Positions 1 through 12,500 of a stretch of DNA of 64,000 bases are shown in pieces. Source of the DNA: Candidatus Caenarcanales bacterium (GTDB lineage Bacteria > Cyanobacteriota > Vampirovibrionia > 2-02-FULL-35-15); the NCBI GenBank assembly GCA_020050435.1, contig JAGVKQ010000030.1, positions 49,709-113,708 of the forward strand. The letters are read 5' to 3'. Positions within the stretch are counted from its first letter, which is position 1, and each line of letters starts with the position of its first letter. The notes beneath the pieces are model-generated. The model did not search any database. It had not been told where the DNA came from and was given only the letters and a program-made list of their open reading frames with translations. A program made the translations under genes and the position numbers.

Positions 1-264
1 AGACTTTTAAACAATAGAAAAAAGCCTTTACTAGGAATAGAAGGTTTTATTACAAACAAATTACCACCTATATTTGAAAAGATTTTACTTGATATAAAAA
101 TATTCAATGTTTCATTTTTTCTATTGATCAAGTTTTTACTCGTGGTAATTCTTTTACCTCTAAGCATTCCTTTACTACTAATAAATAGAACTTTTTACAT
201 TTCTACTCTATTAGCAAAAACACTGGGTGAAATGAAGCAGGCTCTGCAAAGAATACATAATTAA
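1..264 (+). CDS. C-terminal fragment of an unidentified membrane protein
   Basis: The reading frame is open from the first base and ends at a TAA at 262-264, giving 87 residues of a protein whose N-terminus lies outside the window. About residues 38-62 form a strongly hydrophobic stretch rich in Leu, Ile, Val and Phe, flanked by Lys and Arg, which looks like one membrane segment near the C-terminus. The tail is basic. I do not recognise the family. The protein could be a transporter, a glycosyltransferase or an anchored enzyme; the visible part does not decide. Confidence 0.6.
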   Translation, partial: RLLNNRKKPLLGIEGFITNKLPPIFEKILLDIKIFNVSFFLLIKFLLVVILLPLSIPLLLINRTFYISTLLAKTLGEMKQALQRIHN

Positions 265-450
265 CCTATAGCTTTTAAAGTTTTTACAATTAATACAATA
301 CTTAAAAAATTGTTAATTATGTTCTTAATTTCCCCATAAGAATCAATACATTAAAAAAAATTAATCTCTCAATACTTTTATATTCATTTCTCTTCTGTTA
401 GCATTATTTAAAATATTTTAGATGAGTATTAAGTATAAGGAGATTTATAA

Positions 451-954
451 ATGACATTAGAAGTTATACCTGGGGTTTCAGCAGGAGCAAGATTTAGGCA
501 CGAAGCAGAAGTAACATTTTATGGATTTCAAGCTACAGATCCAGATGGTTTTGGTTCAGAAATTATAAAAGATGGAAAACCCAATTTACTACAAGTACCA
601 GACAGATGGTTCCAACAGTCATTTCAACTTAGTGATGATGCAGCAGTAAGAATAGCAAAACCACATCCTAGTGCAAAATCTACAAGAGATTTAAAAATTG
701 CAGGTCCTGTTTTAATTACTGTATATAACCCAAGTGGTGAAGGTAAAAAAGAAAACTTCTGGGTAACAGCACCAAGAAGTCAAACTATTACAGATTTCGC
801 TTCAGAATTCTCAGCCTCTTTAGATAGCAAAGACTTTGCAGGTGTTACAAGCAAAATTACTTCACGCGGTGCAGCAGATAGACAATATTTACTATATGAC
901 GTAGGGAATTTAGTAACAGTAGATGTTCCAACTGAAATAAGTCCTTTAAGCTAA
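451..954 (+). CDS. Hypothetical protein, 167 aa
   Basis: This complete frame starts at an ATG preceded by a good Shine-Dalgarno sequence (AAGGAG at about 437-442). No signal peptide or membrane segment is visible. The composition (many Ser, Thr, Val, Phe and Asp in short alternating stretches) suggests a beta-rich soluble protein. I recognise no family or catalytic motif. The gene stands alone: the preceding fragment ends 186 bases upstream and the 23S rRNA gene follows about 620 bases downstream. The strong ribosome site and normal codon use make it a real gene; its function is unknown. Confidence 0.7.
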   Translation: MTLEVIPGVSAGARFRHEAEVTFYGFQATDPDGFGSEIIKDGKPNLLQVPDRWFQQSFQLSDDAAVRIAKPHPSAKSTRDLKIAGPVLITVYNPSGEGKKENFWVTAPRSQTITDFASEFSASLDSKDFAGVTSKITSRGAADRQYLLYDVGNLVTVDVPTEISPLS

Positions 955-1577
955 TAAAATAGCCATCAAATAGAACTAAGAAATTATCTTTATTAATTCT
1001 AAAAAGAATCTTAAGCTATACAAATGTACAGGTTGTAACCCTGTGTTTATAGTTAAAAGAATACGTATTTTTGTCAATATTACACTATGAAAGTCAAACA
1101 TAACAAAAATTGATTTGTAATTCCTTGACCAAGTCACATCACCTTGATAGAGTGTTACTCCGCTATTTAATTTCCTTATCTCCAAAGTGCGATAAGGGCT
1201 AATTAAAAAGAAGAAAAAAAAAGAATCTCAAAAAGTTTTTATTCTTTCTTCTTTATGTAGCTGTGGCCTGTTAAATCAAGCCGATGAACTCTGAAAACTG
1301 CATACAAATAGATTAGTTAAATATCGAAGTTAGTTTTAAGTTTCAATCAAGTTTTTAGAAATAAAAACAAGAATTGAAGCACCAAAAAAGCTAAAAACAG
1401 ATAGATAAATGTAAACAAAAGCCTAAATACAGGTGACTAGACAGGTTGGGGGCAACCCTAAAATGTAATAGCATCTGTAGTGTCAATTCAAAAAAATTGA
1501 CGTAGTCAAAAAAATATCTATTGTTCTCTGTAATGGAGAATAATATATCGATCTTTTTGTAGTCTAGAAGATTACAA
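955..1577 (+). other. Non-coding leader region of the 23S rRNA gene
   Basis: I see no convincing gene in these 620 bases. The region holds several inverted repeats. One lies near 1016-1060, with a core resembling ACAGG-loop-CCTGT. Another is a purine/pyrimidine stem at about 1205-1257 (AAGAAG...CTTCTT). The segment GAACTCTGAAAACTGCATAC at 1286-1305 resembles the sequence usually found in 16S-23S spacers just before 23S, although no 16S gene is present upstream. This is probably the transcribed leader and promoter region of the rRNA gene. Confidence 0.5.
1548..1570 (+). other. 5' arm of the 23S rRNA processing stem
   Basis: The 23 bases just before the 23S start are almost the exact reverse complement of 4534-4560 just after its 3' end: TTTGTAGTCTAGAAG pairs with CTTCTAGACTACAAA, and the pairing continues through the ATCGAT-like outer part. 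This is the usual long-range stem that loops out pre-23S RNA for RNase III. Confidence 0.8.
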
Positions 1578-4528
<2,951 letters not shown>

Positions 4529-4533
4529 TTCTT

Positions 4534-4560
4534 CTTCTAGACTACAAAGAGATCAATCGA
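4534..4560 (+). other. 3' arm of the 23S rRNA processing stem
   Basis: This segment begins CTTCTAGACTACAAA and pairs with 1548-1570, closing the 23S precursor. A second, outer pair of arms lies at 1286-1307 and 4592-4613. Confidence 0.8.
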
Positions 4561-4567
4561 TGAAGTT

Positions 4568-4685
4568 GTAAGGGTGTTAACTACCCTTACGTTGTATGCA
4601 GTTTTAAGCGTTCTAAAAAAAATATTGTAAGGGCGGGTGTAATACTCGCCCTTACGTTTCATGTAGTTTTAACCTGTCCAAAGAT
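4568..4685 (+). repeat. Tandem duplicate of a hairpin-plus-tail unit, about 59 bp each
   Basis: Two consecutive units, 4568-4626 and 4627-4685, each begin with a hairpin opening GTAAGGG and closing CCCTTACG, followed by a tail containing TG.AGTTTTAA and ending in an A-rich run. The second hairpin is longer (GTAAGGGCGGGT paired with ACTCGCCCTTAC). The first tail (4592-4613) also pairs with the leader at 1286-1307. These hairpins sit where rRNA transcription should end, but neither is followed by a clean T-run. They may be end-processing signals, weak terminators or a duplicated mobile palindrome. Confidence 0.6.
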
Positions 4686-4706
4686 TGTTTCTTATAAAAT
4701 ATATTT

Positions 4707-5072
4707 ATGACATTAACAAGGCTTAGAGGGGTTTTATTTGGAGCAGTCACTTTAGGTTTATTTAATGGAGGTGGAGTTAAAACTGTACTTCCCAAGATTA
4801 TAAATGTAGAACCAGAAACTCCTACTAAAAGCTTTGATGAGGATTTACGAGAAAATTCAATTCACCTTGCTTACCAGGTTTTCTTAGAACGATTTAATAC
4901 ATCCGAAAAACCAGACTTCTATACTTTTTTAACTAATCAAAAATCAAGTGGTTTATATACAAGGGAAACTATAGCTGGAGCTTATGTTTATACGGATACT
5001 AAAACTAGGCACACTTTGAAAATATCTTTATCCGGTAATATTCTTGAATCTAATGGTGTTAAAAAAATCTAG
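4707..5072 (+). CDS. Hypothetical protein, 121 aa
   Basis: This frame begins at an ATG without a Shine-Dalgarno sequence; a TATAAAAT box lies only 7 bases upstream (4693-4700), so the message may be nearly leaderless. The first 30 residues (a basic start, then a Gly/Leu/Val-rich stretch) could be a weak export signal or a single membrane segment. The rest is a mixed soluble domain of about 85 residues with no motif I recognise. The downstream neighbour is a 46-residue membrane peptide gene. Confidence 0.55.
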   Translation: MTLTRLRGVLFGAVTLGLFNGGGVKTVLPKIINVEPETPTKSFDEDLRENSIHLAYQVFLERFNTSEKPDFYTFLTNQKSSGLYTRETIAGAYVYTDTKTRHTLKISLSGNILESNGVKKI

Positions 5073-5157
5073 ATTTACTTAATTTTAAATTTTAAACTTA
5101 TGGATTGAAACTAAATATTTACTGATCGGTCATAATTAAAAGAAAAAGGGGGATATT

Positions 5158-5298
5158 ATGGGAGACTTAAGTACACTTTTAAATTCAAATATTACACAGT
5201 TAGTAGTAATCGTTGGTGGGTTTTACTGGTTAGGTAAAAAAGTAGATGAGCATTTTGACGCATTAAATAAAAAATGCGACGAGAAGAAAGCAGCGTAG
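5158..5298 (+). CDS. Small single-pass membrane protein, 46 aa
   Basis: A short frame starts at an ATG preceded by a very strong ribosome site (AAGGGGGAT, about 6 bases before the start). The 46-residue product has a polar N-terminus, one membrane helix at about residues 13-26 (QLVVIVGGFYWLG) and a charged C-terminal tail rich in Lys, Asp and Glu. A strong hairpin with a T-run follows at 5320-5358, so this looks like a short transcription unit of its own or with the gene at 4707. Small proteins of this type often bind and tune larger membrane complexes; the partner is unknown. Confidence 0.65.
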   Translation: MGDLSTLLNSNITQLVVIVGGFYWLGKKVDEHFDALNKKCDEKKAA

Positions 5299-5319
5299 AT
5301 TCAAACTGTAAAATTTATA

Positions 5320-5358
5320 AGCCTACTAGCCCATAAAAAAGGTTTGTAGGTTTTTTTT
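5320..5358 (+). terminator. Rho-independent terminator
   Basis: AGCCTACTAGCC pairs (with G-T pairs) with GGTTTGTAGGTT and is followed by a run of eight T. It lies 22 bases after the stop of the 46-residue gene. Confidence 0.8.
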
Positions 5359-5438
5359 ATTGATATATTAAAAAAAGATAAAATAATTTCCATTTTATAC
5401 GTACCAGACTTATCATTACCCTAATTTCAGGAGTATAT

Positions 5439-6017
5439 ATGAATTCAGTAGATGTTTTAAGAGGTGCTGTATATGGTGAAGATAGTAGCCCATATACAAG
5501 TATGGTTAAAAAAAATATGCTGCATCTTACTATTCCAGTTTCAAAGAGTGGAGCAGTTCCAGCAAAACCCCCAAAGACTCCTTTTTATCAGGTAGGATTA
5601 TGTGCAGAATTACTTGATATAAGACAAAGTATAGCACCAAATAATTTAAAACTTTTAGATGTGGATGGTGTTACAAAACAAGGTGAAATTTTAGAGCTTG
5701 ATGAAGGCATGGATCAATTGCCTGAAGCATTTTTTGAAACGTTAGGGAAAGTAAATAATGAAATTGAAACGGCTACGGGTTTTAATCCTGATAATGATAG
5801 CCCATTGGCACATTTATTTGCCCCGGACGCTGCTGTTACTAAGCCACGCCCTTCTAAACCCTCTTCAAAACCAGAACCAAACGGCAAAGTGACTGAACAA
5901 GATTTAGAAAGACTCCATCTAGATATTGATAGGTTAGAAGAAATGGGACTTACTGTTGCAATGATTAATGAGCGTGGAATTACCTTAGAGCAATTAACAG
6001 GGATACTTCAAAGTTAA
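5439..6017 (+). CDS. Hypothetical protein, 192 aa
   Basis: The ATG has a good ribosome site (CAGGAG). Residues 1-130 look like a compact domain. A Pro/Lys/Ser-rich linker at about residues 127-147 (KPRPSKPSSKPEP) leads to a C-terminal helical segment of about 40 residues. That tail (EQDLERLHLDIDRLEEMGL, then INERGITLEQLTGIL) resembles a short protein-binding helical bundle. The N-terminus MNSVD is shared with the gene at 17980-18717 and, in part, with the one ending at 30069. I do not recognise the family. It precedes mqnE by 55 bases, but nothing shows that they work together. Confidence 0.65.
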   Translation: MNSVDVLRGAVYGEDSSPYTSMVKKNMLHLTIPVSKSGAVPAKPPKTPFYQVGLCAELLDIRQSIAPNNLKLLDVDGVTKQGEILELDEGMDQLPEAFFETLGKVNNEIETATGFNPDNDSPLAHLFAPDAAVTKPRPSKPSSKPEPNGKVTEQDLERLHLDIDRLEEMGLTVAMINERGITLEQLTGILQS

Positions 6018-6072
6018 GCTTATACATATTTATTCTTGCTTCTTTGAAATTTACCATCTAAAATATATACAG

Positions 6073-7158
6073 ATGTTAAATAAAATCAAAGAAAAAATTC
6101 TAAACAAAGAAAGAATTACTTTTGAAGAAGGAGTTTCTTTATATAAACATCCAAATCTTTTAGAAATTGGTGAATTAGGAAGATTAGCTCGTGAAGTAAA
6201 AGCTGGACCTGAAAAAGCAAAATGGGTTTATTGGAATAAAAACTTACACTTAAATCCGACCAATGTATGTATTGGGCGTTGTAATTTTTGTGCATTTGCA
6301 AAACTCCCTGGTGAAGAAGGTGGATGGACTTACACCACAGCTGAATCTCTGGAAAGGGTAGCAAAAGGTGTAAAAGCTGGAGCTAAAGAAGTTCATATTG
6401 TCGGAGGATTAAATCCTAAAGCAGCACTCCCATATTACACAGATCTTTTAAAAGCTATAAAAAAAGAATTTCCTAAATTACATTTAAAAGCATTTACAGC
6501 AGTAGAAATAGAATTTTTCAGCAAGCTTACTAAATTGAGTTTTGAAGAAACTTTAAAACAGTTAATGGACGCTGGATTAAATAGTATGCCTGGTGGTGGA
6601 GCAGAAATATTTTCTAAATCCGTTCGTGATGACACTTGTCCAGATAAAATACCAGCGGACAAATGGATGGAAATCCATGGCATAGCTCATAAGCTTGGGT
6701 TAAAAACAAATGCCACTATGCTAGCTGGAATCGGTGAAAATGTAGAAGATAGAATAGATCACATGATTCAGCTGCGAGATCAACAGGATAAATCGGGTGG
6801 ATTCCAAACTTTCATCCCACTTAGTTGCCACTATGAAGACACAGAAATAGCCGGTACAGTTCAACCTATAACTGCATTTGATGAATTGAAAAATATTGCT
6901 GTATCCAGGATTATGCTAGATAATTTTGATCATATAAAAGCCTATTGGATTCAATTAGGTGTAGGTGTGGCCCAGATAGGTTTACAGTTTGGTGCTGATG
7001 ACTTAGATGGCACTGTTCAGGAAGAGAGCATAACCCATGCTGCTGGAGCTAAGAAACGTGGTCTTGAAAAGAATTTCATTCAAAATCTTATAGAGGATGC
7101 TGGATTTATCCCTGTAGAGAGAGACACTATTTATAATGTACTAAACATAACAGTATAA
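6073..7158 (+). CDS. mqnE: Aminofutalosine synthase (radical SAM)
   Basis: MqnE joins a carbon unit from 3-[(1-carboxyvinyl)oxy]benzoate to the adenosyl group of SAM, forming aminofutalosine in the futalosine route to menaquinone. The radical SAM cluster is C66-x3-C70-x2-C73 within NPTNVCIGRCNFCAFAK. Further family hallmarks are HIVGGLNP, AFTAVEIEFFSK, GLNSMPGGGAEIFS, LMLDNF-like RIMLDNFDHIKAYW and GADDLDGTVQEESITHAAG. The length of 361 residues is normal. The stretch after NATML reads AGIGENVEDR where MqnE usually has YGH followed by E, so the usual His is absent. Other futalosine genes (mqnA, B, C, D) are not in this window. There is no clear ribosome site, and TATATA lies just before the start. 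Confidence 0.9.
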   Translation: MLNKIKEKILNKERITFEEGVSLYKHPNLLEIGELGRLAREVKAGPEKAKWVYWNKNLHLNPTNVCIGRCNFCAFAKLPGEEGGWTYTTAESLERVAKGVKAGAKEVHIVGGLNPKAALPYYTDLLKAIKKEFPKLHLKAFTAVEIEFFSKLTKLSFEETLKQLMDAGLNSMPGGGAEIFSKSVRDDTCPDKIPADKWMEIHGIAHKLGLKTNATMLAGIGENVEDRIDHMIQLRDQQDKSGGFQTFIPLSCHYEDTEIAGTVQPITAFDELKNIAVSRIMLDNFDHIKAYWIQLGVGVAQIGLQFGADDLDGTVQEESITHAAGAKKRGLEKNFIQNLIEDAGFIPVERDTIYNVLNITV

Positions 7159-7219
7159 TTTCTTATTAATTTGAAATATAAGCCTTTATTAAATCTTTAA
7201 AATAGTAAAATTCTTCTTA

Positions 7220-8884
7220 ATGAGATTATCAAACTATTTAGGCTCTTTAGCGAGCAGGATGTTTGGTTTACGAACATCCTCTAAAGTGAAGAGAACTACT
7301 GTCAGTGATGAAGTAGATAAAATATTAGATTGTATAAATAATAGGCCAAAGCCCCCTGTAGGATTAACAAGAAGAGATTTTAATCAAACCAGTGCTTCTC
7401 TTACTGCTGGGACGATGATTCCAGACATGCCCATTGATCCAGCTTTACTTGAAGCAGCCAAAGAAGTAAAAGAAAAAGTCTTACCTAGCATAACTAACCC
7501 AAAGTTTAGAGAATTTTTATTTGATGAAATTGTAAACTTAGCTTTTAATAAAAAGTACAGTCCAAAGACTGAAATATTTTACCCTGGCACTAAAGACTTT
7601 CCAGGTGAAACTCGTCCTTATGAAAGACTTACTCCACCTGTTTGTGAAAGAGATATTCATTTTCCACTTAGAGATTTTACAAATTTAGATGGGATGTTTA
7701 GTAAATTAGAAACATCAGTTAATGTGGAAAATATCCTTTCCCCAGGGCACACTAGTGATGATGATATTCCTGGTCCATTTGCATGGGGTTATCCGGTGAA
7801 TTTTGAACATGTAAAAAATTGTCCTTATTGTCTTGGGAAATGGTCTGAAAGCTGGATAACACTTTCAAAAGAATACGAGAAATTGTTAGTACCATTTGAA
7901 GAAGCAGTTACATCATTTCTTCAAGTCCTTCCCTCTATACCAAACTCAGAAATAATTTCAGGATTTACGACAGGAATGGAAGAAGAGAAAACCCCTAAAT
8001 TTTATGACAGCATTATCCATAGATTTGTAACGTCTGAATACTTCAGAGAAAATCATAATTTTGATAACGTTCCAGATGAAGGTGAGATGAGAAAATTAGT
8101 TCATAGTTTTATTGAAACCACACCGAGAGATGAGTTCAATGAAGTAATCACTGAAAAATTACAATCAGGGATTGAGATTTATAAAAGATGGATGGGGGAT
8201 CTTACTCCTGCCATACAACAAATCCAATCAAAAGGATTGTCAGAACTTTTAGAGAAATTTAGACCTAAGGCTATCAAACAAAATGAAGATGAAGTTAATG
8301 ATAAAGTGGAATTTATTAAAAACAGAATCAGGCAAGTCTTAAAAGGAAAAGAAGATTTCAAAGGAACACTTTTAATTTTTCAATTTAGTTCTGAAATGGA
8401 TGATTTTAAGTTAATAAAAGAGGTTTTAAATGAACAGGGAAATGAGATCTTCAGAAAAAACATGAGAGTTATAAGGGTGCCAGATGACCATTCGTCATAT
8501 GACACTCTTTATAGAGCATTAGAATATGCTTACAGAAATGCTGATAGAAAAGATGACAATTTAGCTATAGCATTTCAATCCAATAATTCAAAATGTACTC
8601 ATTCACCAGAGTTACAAGCTTTATATGACTATGAGGTTTACTTACTTCATGAAGTAACAAATTACATAAACTTAAATAAGCAACAAAAAGTTAAATTTCT
8701 AACTGCTCCAAGGTATGAAGATAGGGAAAATGATGATGAAGAGAAAACTTTATCTTATTCAGACTTTTTTATACAATGGCTTAATTCTATAGAAGAGGAA
8801 AGATCACCCATACCGGTATCAGCCACACTGGTAATGGAAGACAGAATATCAAGAATTATCAGTGAAAGATATAGAGATCGTTAA
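7220..8884 (+). CDS. Hypothetical protein, 554 aa, with an internal Tat-like motif
   Basis: This is a large frame with normal codon use. About residues 50-66 read TRRDFNQTSASLTAGTM, which matches the twin-arginine consensus followed by a weakly hydrophobic segment. It begins 50 residues from the start and may be chance, or may mean the real start lies further in. A CxxC pair sits in NCPYCLGKW near residue 200. The C-terminal third (about residues 370-500) alternates strands and helices (LLIFQFSS, then IRVPDDHSSYDTLYRALEYA) like a Rossmann-type or TIR-like fold, but no catalytic motif is clear. I do not recognise the family. It lies 45 bases upstream of the DUF1285-like gene on the same strand. 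Confidence 0.65.
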   Translation: MRLSNYLGSLASRMFGLRTSSKVKRTTVSDEVDKILDCINNRPKPPVGLTRRDFNQTSASLTAGTMIPDMPIDPALLEAAKEVKEKVLPSITNPKFREFLFDEIVNLAFNKKYSPKTEIFYPGTKDFPGETRPYERLTPPVCERDIHFPLRDFTNLDGMFSKLETSVNVENILSPGHTSDDDIPGPFAWGYPVNFEHVKNCPYCLGKWSESWITLSKEYEKLLVPFEEAVTSFLQVLPSIPNSEIISGFTTGMEEEKTPKFYDSIIHRFVTSEYFRENHNFDNVPDEGEMRKLVHSFIETTPRDEFNEVITEKLQSGIEIYKRWMGDLTPAIQQIQSKGLSELLEKFRPKAIKQNEDEVNDKVEFIKNRIRQVLKGKEDFKGTLLIFQFSSEMDDFKLIKEVLNEQGNEIFRKNMRVIRVPDDHSSYDTLYRALEYAYRNADRKDDNLAIAFQSNNSKCTHSPELQALYDYEVYLLHEVTNYINLNKQQKVKFLTAPRYEDRENDDEEKTLSYSDFFIQWLNSIEEERSPIPVSATLVMEDRISRIISERYRDR

Positions 8885-8912
8885 AAATATAGTCCATATT
8901 TACATAAAGTGT

Positions 8913-8918
8913 TATAAT
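8913..8918 (+). promoter_or_regulatory. TATAAT -10 box close to the start of the next gene
   Basis: A perfect TATAAT ends 11 bases before the ATG at 8930, with no Shine-Dalgarno sequence between. If it is used, the transcript would begin within a few bases of the start codon, i.e. be leaderless or nearly so. The -35 region is poor. Confidence 0.4.
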
Positions 8919-8929
8919 ATATTTCTGAA

Positions 8930-9316
8930 ATGGAAAATCCCCACATAAAAATAGATATAGAGGGAGACTTATATTTTGATGGTAATAAACTTACCCACGA
9001 TAAGATTATTGAATTTTTTAAAAAGCTTGACTATGAAAAACTAGATGACTCTACATATCAGCTTAAATGGCATCAAAATAACATTACACAAAGAATAAAT
9101 ATAATTCCTGAAGACACTCTTTTTATTGTAAAAGATGTGGTTAAAGAGGGTAGTGAAATAAAGCTTATTTTAAATGATGAAACTCTTGAAAAGTTAGATA
9201 CATCTACACTAGAGTTTATTGGAAATATTCCTTATGCCATGATTAAACGTGGAAGAATAAAAGCCAGATTTAATAGACATGCTGCATTTAGGCTAGGCTC
9301 AGCAATATTAGGATAA
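8930..9316 (+). CDS. DUF1285-like protein, 128 aa
   Basis: The layout resembles DUF1285 (COG3816) proteins: an opening IDIEGDLYFDGNKLTHDKI, then a helix FFKKLDY, a strand YQLKWHQNN, the central FIVKDVVKEGS and a closing stretch PYAMIKRGRIKARFNRHAAF, which parallels the family's conserved Arg-rich end. The length, 128 residues, is somewhat shorter than most members. The family's function is not established. The assignment is by pattern only and could be wrong. No ribosome site is visible; see the TATAAT box at 8913. Confidence 0.55.
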   Translation: MENPHIKIDIEGDLYFDGNKLTHDKIIEFFKKLDYEKLDDSTYQLKWHQNNITQRINIIPEDTLFIVKDVVKEGSEIKLILNDETLEKLDTSTLEFIGNIPYAMIKRGRIKARFNRHAAFRLGSAILG

Positions 9317-9572
9317 GATCAAAAACAATATTAAATAAATTTAATGTCGTCTTATTGGCAGTATTTATGGGCTTTTAAGCTTAAATAATGCTTAAGAACT
9401 AGGTTAAACCTTGCTTTTTTAGCAATAATCGAAATGGCTATATAAATCTTATTTAAGAACACTTTTTATAGATATGACCAGCACCCCACTCCACAGGCTT
9501 TTAGTAATTTCTTTTGAGAAGTTATTTTAGGGCCAATTTTAGAAATTAAGCAATTTTAGGTAAAACTTTAAA

Positions 9573-12500
9573 ATGAGTAATGAAATTCCACGCAGAATCC
9601 ATCAGCCTTCAGAAAATTTAATGGCTTTGAGAGAAGTAATAGCTCATGCTCGTGCAACAGGAAAATCAATAGATGCAAATACTCAGAAAGCATTAGATCG
9701 AGGATTAATAAGACAAGATCTCAGTAAAATTCCGGAGGAAAAAGAAATAAGTGAAGAAAAGCGTCAAGAAACCTTTCGTTTTATGATGGCTAGATTTGGA
9801 ATACTTACTAGAGCTTGTCCTGCTGGAAGCGAAAGTGAACAATGTCTTTTTGAAGAAGGTTTTATAGATAAAGTTTTAGAACACTATGACATAGAATATT
9901 TCTATGCAAAAGAAGGGATTTCTAGAGCGGGTTTAACAGAAAAAGATAAAGACCCAGGATCTAATGACACCACTCCTTTTACTACTGATGAAAATGGGCA
10001 CAACCCACATCATGTATACATTTTAAAAGATAAAAAAAATGGAGTAAAGTTCTTTTTTGGACCAGATGATTTAGAAACACTTTTTAAAGATAAGAATCAT
10101 TTAATAGAAAGAGCTATCGTTTTTCATTTACAAGAACAAAGACAAAGAGGAGTTAAATTTCATAAGTCAAGGTTAAATCAATTAGAAAAAGTTTTATTAA
10201 TCTCTACTAAATCCACTGAACCAAAAAAATCTGAATTCAAAAAAACAATAGATGAATTAAAAAAGATTAAAAATGATTATTTCACTGATACTGATTTTGA
10301 AAAATCTGATAAATTGATTGCTGATTTCAGTACTGTGTGGGATACTCACTGGACAAATGCAGGAAAAGATGATGCCTGGCTAGAAGACCATAACTTAGAT
10401 CATTTCTTAACAGCTATGAAAGAAATTAACAGAAATAATGTTAGAAAGAATCCAGATGTTTTAAGCTTGCTAAATCCTGACACAGCGACAATACAAAAAG
10501 AATTAAATACAAGTTTTGCTTTTATTAGACTTGGTCCTTTAGGTGAGCCTAATGAACTTAGTGACAAAGCAGTAGAACTTATAACCAGTACATTTAATAA
10601 GTTAAGAAATGAGCAAACACTCTGTCACATTGGAGAAGAAAATGTAAATGGAGAAGATGGGAAAAGCTCAGCAGCAACAGCAAAACACCCATTGGCTACG
10701 GTTAAGGGACAAGCATCTCTTTATGTAGCAGAAGCTCTAATTAAAGCCTCACCTGCCCCTAAAGTATTAAATGTTTCACTAGCCACACCTGGTCCATTGT
10801 CAGCTATTTTAAAAGATCTTACAGGAGGTGATGCTGTAACAGTTACTGATATTTGTACTCGTAAAGATGAACACACTCCAGCAGAGACATTTGATGTAGT
10901 AGTAGCAAATCATATCTTCCATAAGATGACAGGTAAAAAAGAAGAAGTTATAAATAATCTTATAGAAATCAGAAAAGCTATGACTAAAGATTCTACTCTT
11001 ATGGTCACCATGCCACAACAGCATCAAATGGCTAAAAGTAAATTCGGAGAGATCTTTACAAGAGCTGGCTTCAAATTAGAACACCCTCCAGAAATAGAAA
11101 GAAATACACCCACTCCTGCTTATCATGAATTAACAGCAAATAACGCTGCAGCAAAAGGCATTGTAAATAAAGCATTTGAGGTTTGCACATTGAGATTAGA
11201 CACTGAACTTTCAGAAAAACAAATTAGAGAAAATTTAAATGGTTTACCAGGTAATTTCTTTGAGACTAAAAATCCTGCACAAAATGGCACATATGGTTCC
11301 AGGGAAATACTTCCAGAATATATTTTACGAATAGATTACCTTAAAGCATTAGCAGTATTAAATGCCAGTGCTATTGCTCAGGAATTTATTGCCACAGATT
11401 CAAGACCAGTTACCAGAGCAAATATTATTCAAAATCATGAAGCACAATTTGAAGAGTCACTAGCAGCACTTCAATATTTCAGTACTACTGATCATGGTGG
11501 AATAGATTTATTAACTGAATTCCAAAAAGATAAATTGGCTGGAGTTATTCATGCATATGATGAAAGATTTTTACCAACTTTAAGTTCTACACAGGTAGAC
11601 TTCGTCCAACGTAGCGCACATCTTATAACTACTGAAATAGAAGATTTACCACCTCATCTACATGGGATTCTAAGATCTGGTTCTAGTAGTCAAGGAGATA
11701 GATGTACTTTATGGGATGCCTACCAAGCAGAAAAAGCACACAGATCAAGCCCGCCTCAAACAAGTGTTTTAAATCAAATAAGACCCAGACAAACACTTGC
11801 AGAAAAAGTTAAATATGCATTTGAAAAAAGACTGGAAATATATAAAAATTATGATAGGGGTGAACTACCAGAAATAATTCATAATTTAAATCCAAAAGAT
11901 AGAAGTAAAATGGTTTCTATAGGAGAATTACCTACAGGTAGAGTTCAAGTCATCCCAAATAGCATTCCAGATGCTGAAATAGCTCTTAGCTTTTTAGGAT
12001 TAGATAAGTCAGGCATCTGCTCCACACTAGTTATCGACAAAGATAGAAATTCTTCTGCATACGTATTCCCATCACAGCTAGTAAAAAATAATGAGCTAAG
12101 TTCATATTTTAAAAATGATGGAACTGATCAGTTTACAATTAGATTAAACGCCTTTAAAAGCAATACAAACTTTACTAATCAAATGTTAGCAGGCACAGAG
12201 ATTCCGATAGAAAGAATTAATGGCTTAATAAGTGGGCAGCTAGAACCATTTCGTGCAGAAGTAGAAATCTTAGCCCATAGATTTTATGTGACACCTGTGG
12301 TATTAGATCCACTCTATGAATATCGCGAAAATAAACCAGAGCCCACTCCACTTCCTCCTACTCCTAAGCCACAGCTCCTTTTACTTGGTCCTAAAACTCT
12401 TTTAGGCTTACCATTTCATAAATTAACTTCAGTTTCTAACACCACAGATCAAACCCCACCTGTAGATCCCACAAGCTCTACCACAACCAAAGTAAACACC

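Noticed and set aside
4530..4706. Possible 5S rRNA after the 23S gene
   Set aside because: None of the conserved 5S blocks is present. The segment is filled by two hairpin units and is too short for the usual spacer plus 5S.
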